Notes: generated by a model from the sequence alone, not told the origin. A stretch of 61,466 bases of DNA from Streptomyces griseus subsp. griseus (GCF_000720255.1 NZ_JOJE01000046.1:1-61466); one strand, 5' to 3'. Shown: positions 41,015-49,639, numbered from the stretch's first letter. Made by a program: numbers and translations.

Positions 41015-42421
41015 TTGCGCACACGTCTGCTGCCGCTGCTCATCGTCCTGATGGCGGCCGTGCTGCTCGCCCTCGGCGTACCGCTGGCCATCAGCGTGGC
41101 CGGGGCGCAGCAACAGAAGGTGGTCGTCGACCGGATCGACGACACCGCGCGGTTCGCTGCCCTCGCCCAGTTCGTCGGCGACGCCTCCAGCGAGTCCGCC
41201 GGCACGCCGGTGGACGAACGCCGGGAGACGCTCGGCCGCGAACTCCTCAGCTACTACGAGGTCTACGGCATTCGTGCCGGGGTCTTCTACCGCAGCGATT
41301 CGCCCATGGCTCACGCGCCGGAGGACTGGTACCTCCCCGAAGAGGGCGAGGTGCGGGACGCCTTCGACGAAGCGTTCCTCAGCCGTCGTAGCCACGACCC
41401 CCGGCAGGTGTGGCCCTGGCAGCGTGGCCGTCTCGTCGTCGCCTCGCCCGTCATCCGGGACGGCGACGTCGTCGCGGTCGTCGTCACCGACTCGCCGACG
41501 GGACAGATGCGTTCGCGGATCCTGCACGGATGGCTGGTCATCGGGGCGGGCGAGATCGCCGCGATGCTGCTCGCCGTCGGCGCGGCCCTCCAGCTGACCG
41601 GCTGGGTACTCAAACCCGTACGCGTGCTGGACACGACGACCCACGCGATCGCGAGCGGTCGCCTGAAGTCGCGGGTCGCGGTCGCCAGCGGGCCGCCGGA
41701 ACTGCGACGGCTCTCCCGGTCGTTCAACGAGATGGCCGACAACGTCGAGGACGTGCTGGAGCAGCAGCGCGCCTTCGTCGCCGACGCCTCGCACCAGTTG
41801 CGCAACCCGCTCTCGGCGCTGCTGCTGCGCATCGAGCTCCTCGCCCTCGAACTCCCCGAGGGCAACGAGGAGATCGCCTCCGTGCAGACGGAGGGCAAGC
41901 GTCTCGCGCAGGTCCTGGACGATCTGCTCGACCTCGCGCTGGCCGAGCACACCGAGGCCGACCTGCGGATCACCGACATCGGCGCGCTGAGCGCCGAGCG
42001 GGTCGCGGCCTGGGCGCCCACCGCCGAGGCCAAGGGCGTACGGCTGGTGGGCACCTGCCCGCCCACCACCGCCTGGGCCGACCCGGTCGCCCTGTCCAGC
42101 GCCCTGGACGCGGTGATCGACAACGCCGTGAAGTTCACGCCCGAGGGGGAGAGCGTCGGGGTCAGCGTCGGGACCGACGGGTCGATGTCGACCGTCGTGG
42201 TCACCGATCACGGGCCCGGCCTCACCGACGAGGAACTGGCCCGCGTCGGCGACCGCTTCTGGCGCGCCGGCCGCCACCAGAACATCAAGGGCTCCGGCCT
42301 CGGCCTCTCCATCTCCCGGACCCTGCTCGCCGCGGGCGGCGGCTCCATCGCCTACGACCACAACGAACCGGGCGGTTTGCGCGTGACGGTGAGTGTGCCG
42401 AGGTCGGCGCCCGCGGGGTGA
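41015..42421 (+). CDS. gluK: Sensor histidine kinase GluK
   Basis: The 468-residue kinase has an N-terminal membrane helix (about 5-28), an extracytoplasmic sensing region (about 30-170), a second helix (about 175-200), HAMP, and a HisKA domain with His260 in DASHQLRNPLS. The ATPase has the N-box VIDNAVKF and G boxes TDHGPGL and GSGLGLSISR. It starts with TTG. Together with GluR it senses extracellular glutamate. It is convergent with the TAXI gene. Confidence 0.9.
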   Translation: MRTRLLPLLIVLMAAVLLALGVPLAISVAGAQQQKVVVDRIDDTARFAALAQFVGDASSESAGTPVDERRETLGRELLSYYEVYGIRAGVFYRSDSPMAHAPEDWYLPEEGEVRDAFDEAFLSRRSHDPRQVWPWQRGRLVVASPVIRDGDVVAVVVTDSPTGQMRSRILHGWLVIGAGEIAAMLLAVGAALQLTGWVLKPVRVLDTTTHAIASGRLKSRVAVASGPPELRRLSRSFNEMADNVEDVLEQQRAFVADASHQLRNPLSALLLRIELLALELPEGNEEIASVQTEGKRLAQVLDDLLDLALAEHTEADLRITDIGALSAERVAAWAPTAEAKGVRLVGTCPPTTAWADPVALSSALDAVIDNAVKFTPEGESVGVSVGTDGSMSTVVVTDHGPGLTDEELARVGDRFWRAGRHQNIKGSGLGLSISRTLLAAGGGSIAYDHNEPGGLRVTVSVPRSAPAG

Positions 42422-42442
42422 CGGGACGCCCGCTGGTGGGCC

Positions 42443-43441
42443 CTACGGCTTCACGGAGCGGTAGTAGCGGCGGGCGCCCGCGTGCAGCTGGAGGGGGTCT
42501 GTGTAGATGGCGGTGCGCAGGTCGACGAGCTGGGCGGAGTGGACGTGGGTGCCGATGCCGTCCCGGCTTCTGATCACGGTGCGGGTCACCCACTCGGTGA
42601 GCCGGGGGTCCATGTTCGCGCGGGTGATGAGCAGGTTGGAGACCGCCATGGTCGGTACGGTGACACCGTTCTGGATGGCGGGGTAGGCCGACTCCGGCAT
42701 GTTGGTGGCCCGGTAGTAGCGCGTGGCGTCGCCCTCCCGGTGCAGCTTCGCGACGACGGAGGCTTCGATCGGCACGAACCGGAAGGCGAAGTGGTTGGCG
42801 AGCTCCTTCACACCGGCGGTCGGCAGCCCTCCCGACCAGAAGAACGCGTCGATCTCGTTCCGCCGCAACCGGCCCGGCGCCGTGCCGATGCCGTCGCCCT
42901 GCGGCTTGATGTCCTTCTCCGCGTTGATGCCCACCGCGCCGAGCAGCCGGTCGGCGATCAGACGCACCCCCGACTCCGGCGGCCCTATGGCGACCCGCTT
43001 GCCCCGTAGGTCTCGGAGGGACTTGATGGCCGAGTCGCGCGGCACGACGAGCTGTACGTAGTCGTCGTAGAGGCGGGCGACCCCGCGCAGCCGGTCGGCA
43101 CCGGGCCCGTTCCTCAGCTCGTACGTCTCCACCGCGTCGGCCGCCGCGATCGCGAAGTCGGCCTCTCCGGCCGCCACGCGCGCGACGTTCTCCTGCGAGC
43201 CCTCGCTGGTCTGCAGCCTCACGTTCAGGTCGGGCATGTCCTTGTCGAGCTCGTTGCGCAGCCGACGGCCGTAGTCCTGGTAGACGCCGCGCGGTGTCCC
43301 CGTCATGACCGTGATCGTCCCGCTCGGCGGCTCCTCGCCCAGCGGCAGCAGCCACCACAGCAGCAGCCCGAGGGCGACGAAACCGGCGGCAGCACCCTGC
43401 AGGGCCCGGCGCCTGCCGATCCGGGGGAAGATTCTGGACAT
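42443..43441 (-). CDS. TAXI-family TRAP transporter solute-binding protein
   Basis: The 332-residue protein has an N-terminal membrane anchor or signal (about 10-35, LQGAAAGFVALGLLLWWLLPLG) and a TAXI-type periplasmic-binding fold (TVMTGTPRGVYQDYGRRL ... KRVAIGPPESGVRLIADRLL ... IDAFFWSGGLPTAGV). TAXI proteins bind dicarboxylates or glutamate for TRAP transporters. No TRAP permease lies nearby, and the protein may instead serve as an accessory sensor for GluK. It ends 22 bp from the convergent gluK. Confidence 0.85.
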   Translation of the reverse strand: MSRIFPRIGRRRALQGAAAGFVALGLLLWWLLPLGEEPPSGTITVMTGTPRGVYQDYGRRLRNELDKDMPDLNVRLQTSEGSQENVARVAAGEADFAIAAADAVETYELRNGPGADRLRGVARLYDDYVQLVVPRDSAIKSLRDLRGKRVAIGPPESGVRLIADRLLGAVGINAEKDIKPQGDGIGTAPGRLRRNEIDAFFWSGGLPTAGVKELANHFAFRFVPIEASVVAKLHREGDATRYYRATNMPESAYPAIQNGVTVPTMAVSNLLITRANMDPRLTEWVTRTVIRSRDGIGTHVHSAQLVDLRTAIYTDPLQLHAGARRYYRSVKP

Positions 43442-43490
43442 GGGCGCGATCCTGCCAGCCGGGGCGGCCTGCTGACCAGGGGAGCCGGGT

Positions 43491-43690
43491 CTCTCACGGC
43501 CCGGGGCTGCGGGAGCGCGGGTTTCCCCCCGGCCCAGGGCTGCGGGGGGGCGCGGGTTTCCCACGGCCCAGGGCTGCGGGGGCGCGGGTTTCCCACGGTC
43601 CTGGCTGCGTGAGGGGGATCTGTCCGGGCCCTGGTCCCCGTGAGGGGGTCTCTCCCGGCCACCGGCCCCCGGCCACCGGCCCCCGGCTGC
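43491..43690. repeat. Imperfect GC-rich tandem repeats
   Basis: About four 31-34-bp units with the core GGCCCAGGGCTGCGGG and GCGCGGGTTTCCC are followed by a 15-bp unit repeated twice (GGCCACCGGCCCCCG). They fill much of the 330-bp gap between the TAXI and MazG-like genes; no gene is seen here. Confidence 0.75.
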
Positions 43691-43771
43691 GGACGGGCGG
43701 TTCTCTCGCTGCCCGGCGCTGTGCGACAGCACCGGCGCGGCACCGTCCTGGGCGCTCGCTACAGTCGGCGG

Positions 43772-44179
43772 ATGAGTTCCTCGCCCGCCGACCTGGTCCG
43801 TGAGTTCCATCTCGCCTTCGGTCTCGACGTCCGCGGTACGCCCACCGAGGTGTCCACCACGCTCGCCGCCCACCGCGGGGAGCTTCTCGCGGAGGAGGCC
43901 GCGGAGGTCGCCGAGGTGTCGGTGGACGGCCCGCTCGACCGGCTCGCGCATGAACTGGCCGATGTCGTGTACGTGGCGTACGGCACCGCTCTGGTCCACG
44001 GGATCGACCTCGACGCGGTGATCGCCGAGATCCACCGCTCCAACATGACCAAGCTGGGACCCGACGGCAGGGTGGCCCGCCGGGCCGACGGCAAGGTCCT
44101 CAAGGGGGAGCACTACGAGGCTCCGGATGTGTCGGCCGTACTGCGCCGCCAGGGATGGACGCCCGGCGGATCGGCGTGA
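43772..44179 (+). CDS. MazG-like nucleotide pyrophosphohydrolase
   Basis: The 135-residue all-alpha protein has the MazG metal-binding pattern ELLAEEAAEVAEV followed by DRLAHELADVVYVAYG. Such enzymes hydrolyse (d)NTPs or house-clean damaged nucleotides; the substrate here is unknown. TACAGT (43760-43765) lies six bases before the ATG with no ribosome site, indicating a leaderless mRNA. Confidence 0.85.
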   Translation: MSSSPADLVREFHLAFGLDVRGTPTEVSTTLAAHRGELLAEEAAEVAEVSVDGPLDRLAHELADVVYVAYGTALVHGIDLDAVIAEIHRSNMTKLGPDGRVARRADGKVLKGEHYEAPDVSAVLRRQGWTPGGSA

Positions 44180-44221
44180 GACGCAGAGTGCGTACGTAGG
44201 GAGGCCAGTGGTCGCACGGCT

Positions 44222-44253
44222 GCGGGCGGTCGCCGTGGGTCGGCGCCGCCCGC
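44222..44253. terminator. Strong hairpin between convergent genes
   Basis: GCGGGCGG and CCGCCCGC (8 bp) enclose CGCCG-TGGGT-CGGCG (5 bp) with one bulged T, giving 13 pairs. It lies between the MazG-like gene and the antiporter, which face each other. Confidence 0.75.
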
Positions 44254-44263
44254 GCGCGTGCGC

Positions 44264-45505
44264 TCAGTCGTTCACCGACGCCTGGGTGCGTGAACCGGCG
44301 GTTTCGGTGGGCGGCGGAGCCGAGGGTGCGGCGTCCGCCGTGCCGTTCGCGCGTCGCCGTCCCCACCAAGCCACGAGCGGCTCCGTGTACCGCGCGGTGA
44401 GCGGGCCCACGATGACGAGGATCAGGACGTAGGCCGTGGCCAGCGGTCCCAGGGACGGCTCGATGCCGGCCGTGACGGCGAGACCGGCGATGACGATCGA
44501 GAACTCGCCGCGCGCCACGAGTGTGCCGCCCGTACGCCACCGACCCTTGACCGAGATCCCGGCCCGCCGTGCCGCCCAGTACCCGGTGGCGATCTTCGTC
44601 GCCGCGGTGACGACGGCCAGCGCGAGGGCGGGCAGCAGGACGGGAGGGATGCTCGCCGGGTCGGTGTGCAGCCCGAAGAAGACGAAGAACACCGCGGCGA
44701 ACAGGTCGCGCAGGGGGCTCAGCAGGGTGTGCGCGCCCTCGGCGACCTCCCCGGACAGCGCGATGCCGACCAGGAACGCCCCCACCGCGGCCGACACCTG
44801 GAGCTGCTGTGCGACACCGGCGACCAGGATCGTCAGGCCGAGAACGACGAGCAGCAGCTTCTCCGGGTCGTCGCTGGAGACGAACCGCGAGATGACCCGG
44901 CCGTAGCGCACGGCCACGAACAGCACCAGGCCCGCGACACCCAGGGCGATCGCCAGGGTCACACTGCCCGCCGCGAGGCCGACGCCGGCGACCAGCGCGG
45001 TGACGATGGGCAGGTACACCGCCATCGCCAGGTCCTCCAGGACGAGGACGCTCAGGATCACCGGGGTCTCGCGGTTGCCCACCCGGCCGAGGTCGCCGAG
45101 GACCTTGGCGATGACTCCGGACGACGAGATCCAGGTGACGCCCGCCAGCACCACCGCGGCCACCGGACCCCAGCCCAGCAGCAGCGCGGCGGCGGCGCCG
45201 GGCAGGGCGTTGAGGGCGAAGTCGACCAGGCCGGACGGGTAGTGGGACTTGAGGTTGGAGACCAGATCGCTCGCCGTGTACTCCAGGCCGAGCATCAACA
45301 GCAGCAGGATCACGCCGATTTCCGCGCCGATGGCGACGAACTCCTCGCTCGCGCCGAGCGGCAGCAGACCGCCCTCGCCGAAGGCCAGACCGGCGAGGAG
45401 ATAGAGCGGGATGGGCGAGAACTGGAGACGGGCGGCGAACCGGCCGAGCAGGCCGAGGCCGAGGATGATGGAACCGAACTCGATCAGCAGGACCGCGGAG
45501 TGCAC
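44264..45505 (-). CDS. khtU: CPA2-family K+/H+ antiporter (KhtU-like)
   Basis: The 413-residue membrane protein has about 12 helices of the CPA2/KefB type (LEYTASDLVSNL, WISSSGVIAKVLGDLGR, SAAVGAFLVGIALSG, FFVFFGLHTD). It lacks a C-terminal TrkA-N domain. The gene just upstream encodes a separate TrkA-C subunit, the KhtTU arrangement of Bacillus K+/H+ efflux. It starts with GTG after GGGAG, 4 bp beyond that gene. It likely exports K+ under alkaline or osmotic stress. Confidence 0.85.
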   Translation of the reverse strand: MHSAVLLIEFGSIILGLGLLGRFAARLQFSPIPLYLLAGLAFGEGGLLPLGASEEFVAIGAEIGVILLLLMLGLEYTASDLVSNLKSHYPSGLVDFALNALPGAAAALLLGWGPVAAVVLAGVTWISSSGVIAKVLGDLGRVGNRETPVILSVLVLEDLAMAVYLPIVTALVAGVGLAAGSVTLAIALGVAGLVLFVAVRYGRVISRFVSSDDPEKLLLVVLGLTILVAGVAQQLQVSAAVGAFLVGIALSGEVAEGAHTLLSPLRDLFAAVFFVFFGLHTDPASIPPVLLPALALAVVTAATKIATGYWAARRAGISVKGRWRTGGTLVARGEFSIVIAGLAVTAGIEPSLGPLATAYVLILVIVGPLTARYTEPLVAWWGRRRANGTADAAPSAPPPTETAGSRTQASVND

Positions 45506-45509
45506 GCGA

Positions 45510-45995
45510 TCACTCCCGTCCGAGTATCGCGGCGGCCGCGTCGACGCCTTCGCGCGTGCCGATGACGATCAGGATGTCACCGCCCGCGAGACGGAAGTCC
45601 GGCGCCGGGGACGGAATCGCCTCCGCCCGCCGCAACACCGCGACCACCGACGCCCCGGTCTCCGTGCGCATCCGGGTGTCGCCGAGGACGCGCCCGTTCC
45701 AGCGGGAGGTGGCGGCCACCTCGACGCGCTCCGCGACCAGTCCCAGGTCCGTGGTGTAGAGCAGGCTCGCGCTGTGGTGCGACGGCTTCAGCGCGTCGAT
45801 CAGCGAGCCCGCCTCGGCGCCGGTCAGCCGCAGGGACTGGGCGCAGGAGTCGGGGTCGTCGGCGCGGTACAGGCTCACCGTCCGGGTTCCGTCCCGGTGC
45901 GCCACCACGGACAGGTGGCGGTGTTCGCGCGTCTCGAGGTCGTACTGGACCCCGATACCCGGCAGCGGCGTCGCCCGGAGGCGTGGAGCAGACAC
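45510..45995 (-). CDS. khtT: KhtT-like antiporter regulatory subunit (TrkA-C)
   Basis: The 161-residue soluble protein has an N-terminal KhtT-like domain and a C-terminal RCK_C/TrkA-C domain (about 75-160, VEVAATSRWNGRVLGDTRMR and FRLAGGDILIVIGT). It gates the membrane antiporter encoded 4 bp downstream, probably in response to c-di-AMP or pH as in Bacillus. GTG start with AGGGGAAG upstream. A 16-bp tandem repeat lies just before the gene. Confidence 0.85.
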   Translation of the reverse strand: MSAPRLRATPLPGIGVQYDLETREHRHLSVVAHRDGTRTVSLYRADDPDSCAQSLRLTGAEAGSLIDALKPSHHSASLLYTTDLGLVAERVEVAATSRWNGRVLGDTRMRTETGASVVAVLRRAEAIPSPAPDFRLAGGDILIVIGTREGVDAAAAILGRE

Positions 45996-46022
45996 GTTTC
46001 TTCCCCTTGCTGGTCGTCCATG

Positions 46023-46086
46023 TGACGCGTAGTCGATGTGACGCGTAGTCGATGTGACGCGTCGTGCGTCTGACGCGTCGTGCGTC
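46023..46086. repeat. 16-bp tandem repeats upstream of khtT
   Basis: Four units start at 46023, 46039, 46055 and 46071; each begins TGACGCGT. The first two continue AGTCGATG and the last two CGTGCGTC; a degenerate fifth follows. They lie 28-92 bp upstream of the khtT start, where operators would sit. Confidence 0.85.
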
Positions 46087-46268
46087 TGACGCGCGTCGGT
46101 TCGGCGCGTCTTTCATCGGATGCCCGGAGTCGCCATGCTGCCATCCCCCCATACGGTGAGGACATGGGTGTCGTGACGGATGGACGGGGTGGGCAGGCGG
46201 AGGAGAGGCTGGTCAGGGCGGTGCCATGGACGAGATCGGCGAGGGCTGGGAAAGGAGGGGCCGGGCAC

Positions 46269-47213
46269 GTGTCGCTGTTCTGGCGAATCTTCTCTCTCAA
46301 CGCCGTCGGCCTGGTCGTGGCCGCCGCACTGCTGCTCGGTCCGGTGACCGTCTCGACCCCGGTCCTGCCGGGTGAGGTGCTGGTCGTCGTCGTGGGCCTC
46401 ACCGCGCTGCTGGTCGTCAACGCGGTCGTGCTCCGCGTCGGTCTCGCGCCGCTCGGGCGGCTGGGCCGCGCCATGGCCACGGCCGACCTGCTGCGCCCGG
46501 GAGCGCGTCCGGTGGTCTCCGGTCCGGTGGAGACGGCGGAGCTGATCACGACGTACAACGCGATGCTGGACCGGCTCGAGACGGAGCGCGCCGAGAGCGC
46601 CGCCCGTGCGCTCTCCGCGCAGGAACGCGAACGCCGGCGCATCGCCAGGGAGTTGCACGACGAGGTCGGCCAGACCCTCACGGCGGTTCTCCTCCAGCTC
46701 AAACGCGTGGCCGACCGGGCCCCCGAGCCGCTGCGCCACGAGGTGAGCCAGGCGCAGGAGGCGACCCGAGCCGGCCTGGAAGAGATCCGCCGGATCGCGC
46801 ACCGGTTGCGCCCGGGCGTGCTGGAGGAGCTCGGACTGCTCAGCGCCCTGCGCTCGCTCGCCGCGGAGTTCTCCGCGCACGGGCTGAGGGTGCGTCATGA
46901 CCTCGCGGGGGACCTGCCCCCGCTGACCCGGGAGACGGAACTGGTGTTCTACCGCGTGGCCCAGGAGGGCCTCACCAACACGGCCAGGCACGCCCACGCC
47001 GACCGTGCCGAACTCCGGCTCACGGCCGCCCCCGACGGAGTCGGACTCCTCGTCCGCGACAACGGCAGGGGCCTCGGCGACGCGAGCGACGGCGCCGGCC
47101 TCACCGGCATGCGCGAACGCGCCCTCCTGATCGGCGCGACCCTCACCGTCGAACCGGCGCCGGGACGGGGAACGGACGTACGCCTGCACATACCGACGGA
47201 AGATCGAGCATGA
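46269..47213 (+). CDS. NarL-type sensor histidine kinase
   Basis: The 314-residue kinase has two membrane helices with a very short outside loop (about 5-25 and 35-55), HAMP, a HisKA_3 domain with His130 in RELHDEVGQTLTAVLLQ, and an HATPase (EGLTNTARHAHA, DNGRGLGD, GLTGMRERA). It corresponds by position to SCO5784, linked in S. coelicolor to antibiotic onset. GTG 46269 has AGGAGGGG 9 nt upstream; ATG 46164 is an alternative. Its stop overlaps the next ORF by 4 bp (ATGA). Confidence 0.87.
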   Translation: MSLFWRIFSLNAVGLVVAAALLLGPVTVSTPVLPGEVLVVVVGLTALLVVNAVVLRVGLAPLGRLGRAMATADLLRPGARPVVSGPVETAELITTYNAMLDRLETERAESAARALSAQERERRRIARELHDEVGQTLTAVLLQLKRVADRAPEPLRHEVSQAQEATRAGLEEIRRIAHRLRPGVLEELGLLSALRSLAAEFSAHGLRVRHDLAGDLPPLTRETELVFYRVAQEGLTNTARHAHADRAELRLTAAPDGVGLLVRDNGRGLGDASDGAGLTGMRERALLIGATLTVEPAPGRGTDVRLHIPTEDRA

Positions 47214-47641
47214 CCACATGTCCCTGCCCCCGGAAACTGGCGGGAGCCGTGGCCGGCGGCGGCCCGAGCGTGGCCACGGGTGTGCGTTCCTGGATGCCGG
47301 TGGGAGCCACGGCCTACGGCGGCCCGAACACGGCCACGGGCGCGCGCACCTGGATGCCGGTGGGAGCCGTGGCCGGCGGCGGCCGGAGCATGGCCACGGG
47401 CATGCGCACCTGGATGCCGGCGGGAGCCACGGCCGACGGCCGCCCGAGCATGGCCACGGGTCTCCGCCCCCAGACCTCGGCCGGAGCTGCCACCCACCGC
47501 CGCCCGTTCACGCAACCGGCCGGAGCCACCGCCGGCGGCCGCCCCTCCATACCGCCCGTAACCGCCGTCAGCCGCCCCTCCATGCCGCCCGAAGCCGCCA
47601 CCGACCTCCGCCCCTCCACCTCGGCCGGGGACCCGCGGTGA
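47210..47641 (+). CDS. Repeat ORF coupling kinase and response regulator
   Basis: This 143-residue ORF starts in an ATGA overlap with the kinase and stops in a GTGA overlap with the response regulator, so all three are translationally linked. The product is four 20-residue repeats (core GATAxGGPxxATGxRTWMP) followed by shorter Pro/Ser/Arg-rich units. It has no known domain, signal or membrane segment. Its third codon positions are almost all G or C, which is not true of the other frames here, so it is probably translated. It could be a real small protein or a coding spacer that sets the kinase/regulator ratio. Confidence 0.6.
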   Translation: MTTCPCPRKLAGAVAGGGPSVATGVRSWMPVGATAYGGPNTATGARTWMPVGAVAGGGRSMATGMRTWMPAGATADGRPSMATGLRPQTSAGAATHRRPFTQPAGATAGGRPSIPPVTAVSRPSMPPEAATDLRPSTSAGDPR

Positions 47642-48309
47642 CCCCCGGCTCTGCGATACGCCCTCCGGTACGCGTCCTGCTCGCCGACGACCACACGCTC
47701 GTACGGAGAGGTGTGCGCCTGATTCTGGACGGGGAACCGGATCTCACGGTCGTCGCCGAGGCCGGGGACGGTGCGGAGGCGGTCGAGCGGGCCCGGGCCG
47801 GGGACATCGACCTGGCCGTCCTGGACATCGCCATGCCCCGTACGACCGGCCTCCAGGCGGCCCGCGAGCTCTCCCGGCGCCTGCCCGGCCTGGCGATCCT
47901 GATCCTCACGATGTACGACAACGAGCAGTACTTCTTCGAGGCCCTCAAGGCCGGCGCCAGCGGCTACGTCCTGAAGTCCGTCGCCGATCGCGACCTGGTC
48001 GAGGCGTGCCGGGCGGCCGTACGCGACGAGCCCTTCGTCTACCCCGGCGCGGAACGCACCCTCGTCCGCTCCTACCTCGACCGCCTCCACCGCGGCGACG
48101 GCCTGCCCGAGCGTGCCATCACCGAGCGCGAGGAGGAGATTCTCAAACTCGTCGCAGAGGGCCACACCTCCAGGGAGATCGGCGGCCTCCTCCACATCAG
48201 CGCCAAGACGGTCGAACGCCACCGCGCCAATCTCCTCCAAAAGCTCGGCATGCGCGACCGCCTGGAACTGACGCGGTACGCGATCCGGGCGGGCCTGGTG
48301 GACCCCTGA
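47638..48309 (+). CDS. NarL/FixJ-family response regulator
   Basis: The 223-residue regulator has a receiver with Asp63 (LAVLDIAMPRTTG) and Lys in YVLKSV, then a LuxR-type helix-turn-helix (ITEREEEILKLVAEGHTSREIGGLL). It is the partner of the upstream kinase and by position the SCO5785 counterpart. The GTG at 47638 overlaps the stop of the repeat ORF (GTGA). The same frame is open back to 47218 but that stretch is a shadow of the repeat ORF, with poor codon use. Confidence 0.87.
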   Translation: MTPGSAIRPPVRVLLADDHTLVRRGVRLILDGEPDLTVVAEAGDGAEAVERARAGDIDLAVLDIAMPRTTGLQAARELSRRLPGLAILILTMYDNEQYFFEALKAGASGYVLKSVADRDLVEACRAAVRDEPFVYPGAERTLVRSYLDRLHRGDGLPERAITEREEEILKLVAEGHTSREIGGLLHISAKTVERHRANLLQKLGMRDRLELTRYAIRAGLVDP

Positions 48310-48348
48310 GGCACCCGGTCGCGGCCGCTCACCGCCTACCCTTGAGAC

Positions 48349-48426
48349 ATGGCTGCCGGGTGGCGGTGCAGAAGGCCGTCCGGGTTTCCGGAAGGCGGTG
48401 GCGCTGTATGCCGTACGTCGCTGTGA
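48349..48426 (+). CDS. Possible 25-residue upstream ORF of the PP2C gene
   Basis: TACCCT (48337-48342) ends six bases before ATG 48349, a leaderless pattern. The ORF (starting MAAGWRCRRPSG) runs past the PP2C ATG at 48408 in another frame and stops at 48426. It may couple or limit PP2C translation. The evidence is positional only. Confidence 0.35.
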   Translation: MAAGWRCRRPSGFPEGGGAVCRTSL

Positions 48427-49157
48427 GCGCGCTGAGTCATCCCGGGATGCTTCGTGAGCGGAACGAGGACAGTCTCGTCGTCGGGCCGTGGACCCTGTGC
48501 GCCACGGTGACCGAGAACCCTCAGGCGCTCGTCTTCCCGCTCGGAACGCCCCTGGTCGTCGCCGTCGCCGACGGGCTCGGCGGGCATCCCCACGGCGAGG
48601 TGGCCAGCGCCCTGGTCGTCCGTCGGCTCGCGATGGTCGGTCCCGTGCTCGCCGGTGAGGACGACGTCAGTGACGCCCTGATCGACTGCAACCGCGCCGT
48701 GCACGAGGCCGCCGGCGGCGACGAGGAGAGCGAGCTCACCGCCATGGGGACGACGGTCGCCGGAGTCGTCGTACGGTCCGACTCGCTGCTGGCGTTCAAC
48801 GTCGGCGACAGCAAGGTCCTCGCGCTCTCCGGCGACGGGATGCGGCAGCTGAGCGTCGACGACAGTCCTCCGCTGGAACCCGGGCGGCGCACCACGTCCC
48901 TCGTCACCCAGTGCCTGGGCGGCAGCACCGGCCGGCACGCCATCAGCCCCCATGTGACGGCCGTGCCCCTGACCCCCGGCGACCGCTACCTGATCTGCAC
49001 CGACGGCCTGACCGATCCGGTGCCGCCGGACGTGCCCGCGAAGGTGATGCGGGAGCACGACGACGGGCGGGCGGCCTTCGAGCTGTGGAAGGCCGCCATG
49101 GAGGCGGGTGGTCCCGACAACATCACGCTCGCTCTCGTACGCGTCGCGGAGGACTGA
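48408..49157 (+). CDS. PP2C-type serine/threonine protein phosphatase
   Basis: The 249-residue enzyme has all PP2C metal motifs: RERNEDS (Asp), VAVADGLGGHPHG (Asp/Gly), MGTTVAGVVV, FNVGDSKVLAL, ICTDGLTDP and GGPDNITLALV. It is the eukaryotic-type (PppA/PstP-like) class, distinct from the SpoIIE domain of OsaC. No kinase is adjacent. The ATG at 48408 was chosen where homology begins; GTG 48360 in the same frame is possible. Confidence 0.88.
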   Translation: MPYVAVSALSHPGMLRERNEDSLVVGPWTLCATVTENPQALVFPLGTPLVVAVADGLGGHPHGEVASALVVRRLAMVGPVLAGEDDVSDALIDCNRAVHEAAGGDEESELTAMGTTVAGVVVRSDSLLAFNVGDSKVLALSGDGMRQLSVDDSPPLEPGRRTTSLVTQCLGGSTGRHAISPHVTAVPLTPGDRYLICTDGLTDPVPPDVPAKVMREHDDGRAAFELWKAAMEAGGPDNITLALVRVAED

Positions 49158-49264
49158 GCCGGTCCGGGCGCGGCCGATGCGTCGTCGGCCGATGAGTCGT
49201 CGGCCGATGAGTTTCCGGCTCTCAGCCGGTCCACAACTCAAGGAACCCTGCCCGGGAGGCGATC

Positions 49265-49639
49265 ATGTTCGGTACGACGAAGGCGTTCAGTGGCTTCGCG
49301 GTGGACGACATCGACGCGGCCAGAAAGTTCTACGGGGAGACGCTCGGGCTGCGGGTGTCCGAGGCGAACGGGCTTCTGACCCTGCACATCGCGGGGGACC
49401 GGGACGTCCTGGTGTACCCCAAGCCCGACCACGTCCCGGCGACGTACACGATTCTCAACTTCCCCGTCGACGACATCGAGGCGGCGGTCGACGAGCTGGC
49501 CGGCAGGGGCGTGCGCTTCGAGCGCTACGACCACCTGAAGGCCGACGAAAAGGGCATCTTCCGCGGCGGCGGCCCGCTGATCGCGTGGTTCACCGACCCC
49601 GCCGGCAATGTGCTCTCCGTCCTCCAGACACCCGCGTAG
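49265..49639 (+). CDS. VOC-family (glyoxalase-like) protein
   Basis: The 124-residue protein has the VOC beta-alpha-beta-beta-beta pattern in two halves ([24 protein letters not shown] and [22 protein letters not shown], ending [13 protein letters not shown]). Such proteins bind metals or antibiotics or isomerise small molecules; the role here is unknown. GGAGGCGATC precedes the ATG. Confidence 0.85.
   Translation: MFGTTKAFSGFAVDDIDAARKFYGETLGLRVSEANGLLTLHIAGDRDVLVYPKPDHVPATYTILNFPVDDIEAAVDELAGRGVRFERYDHLKADEKGIFRGGGPLIAWFTDPAGNVLSVLQTPA

Noticed and set aside
47218..47637. Long N-terminal extension of the response regulator
   Set aside because: The extension is in the same DNA as the repeat ORF but has poor third-position GC; GTG 47638 in the GTGA overlap and the receiver homology set the real start.
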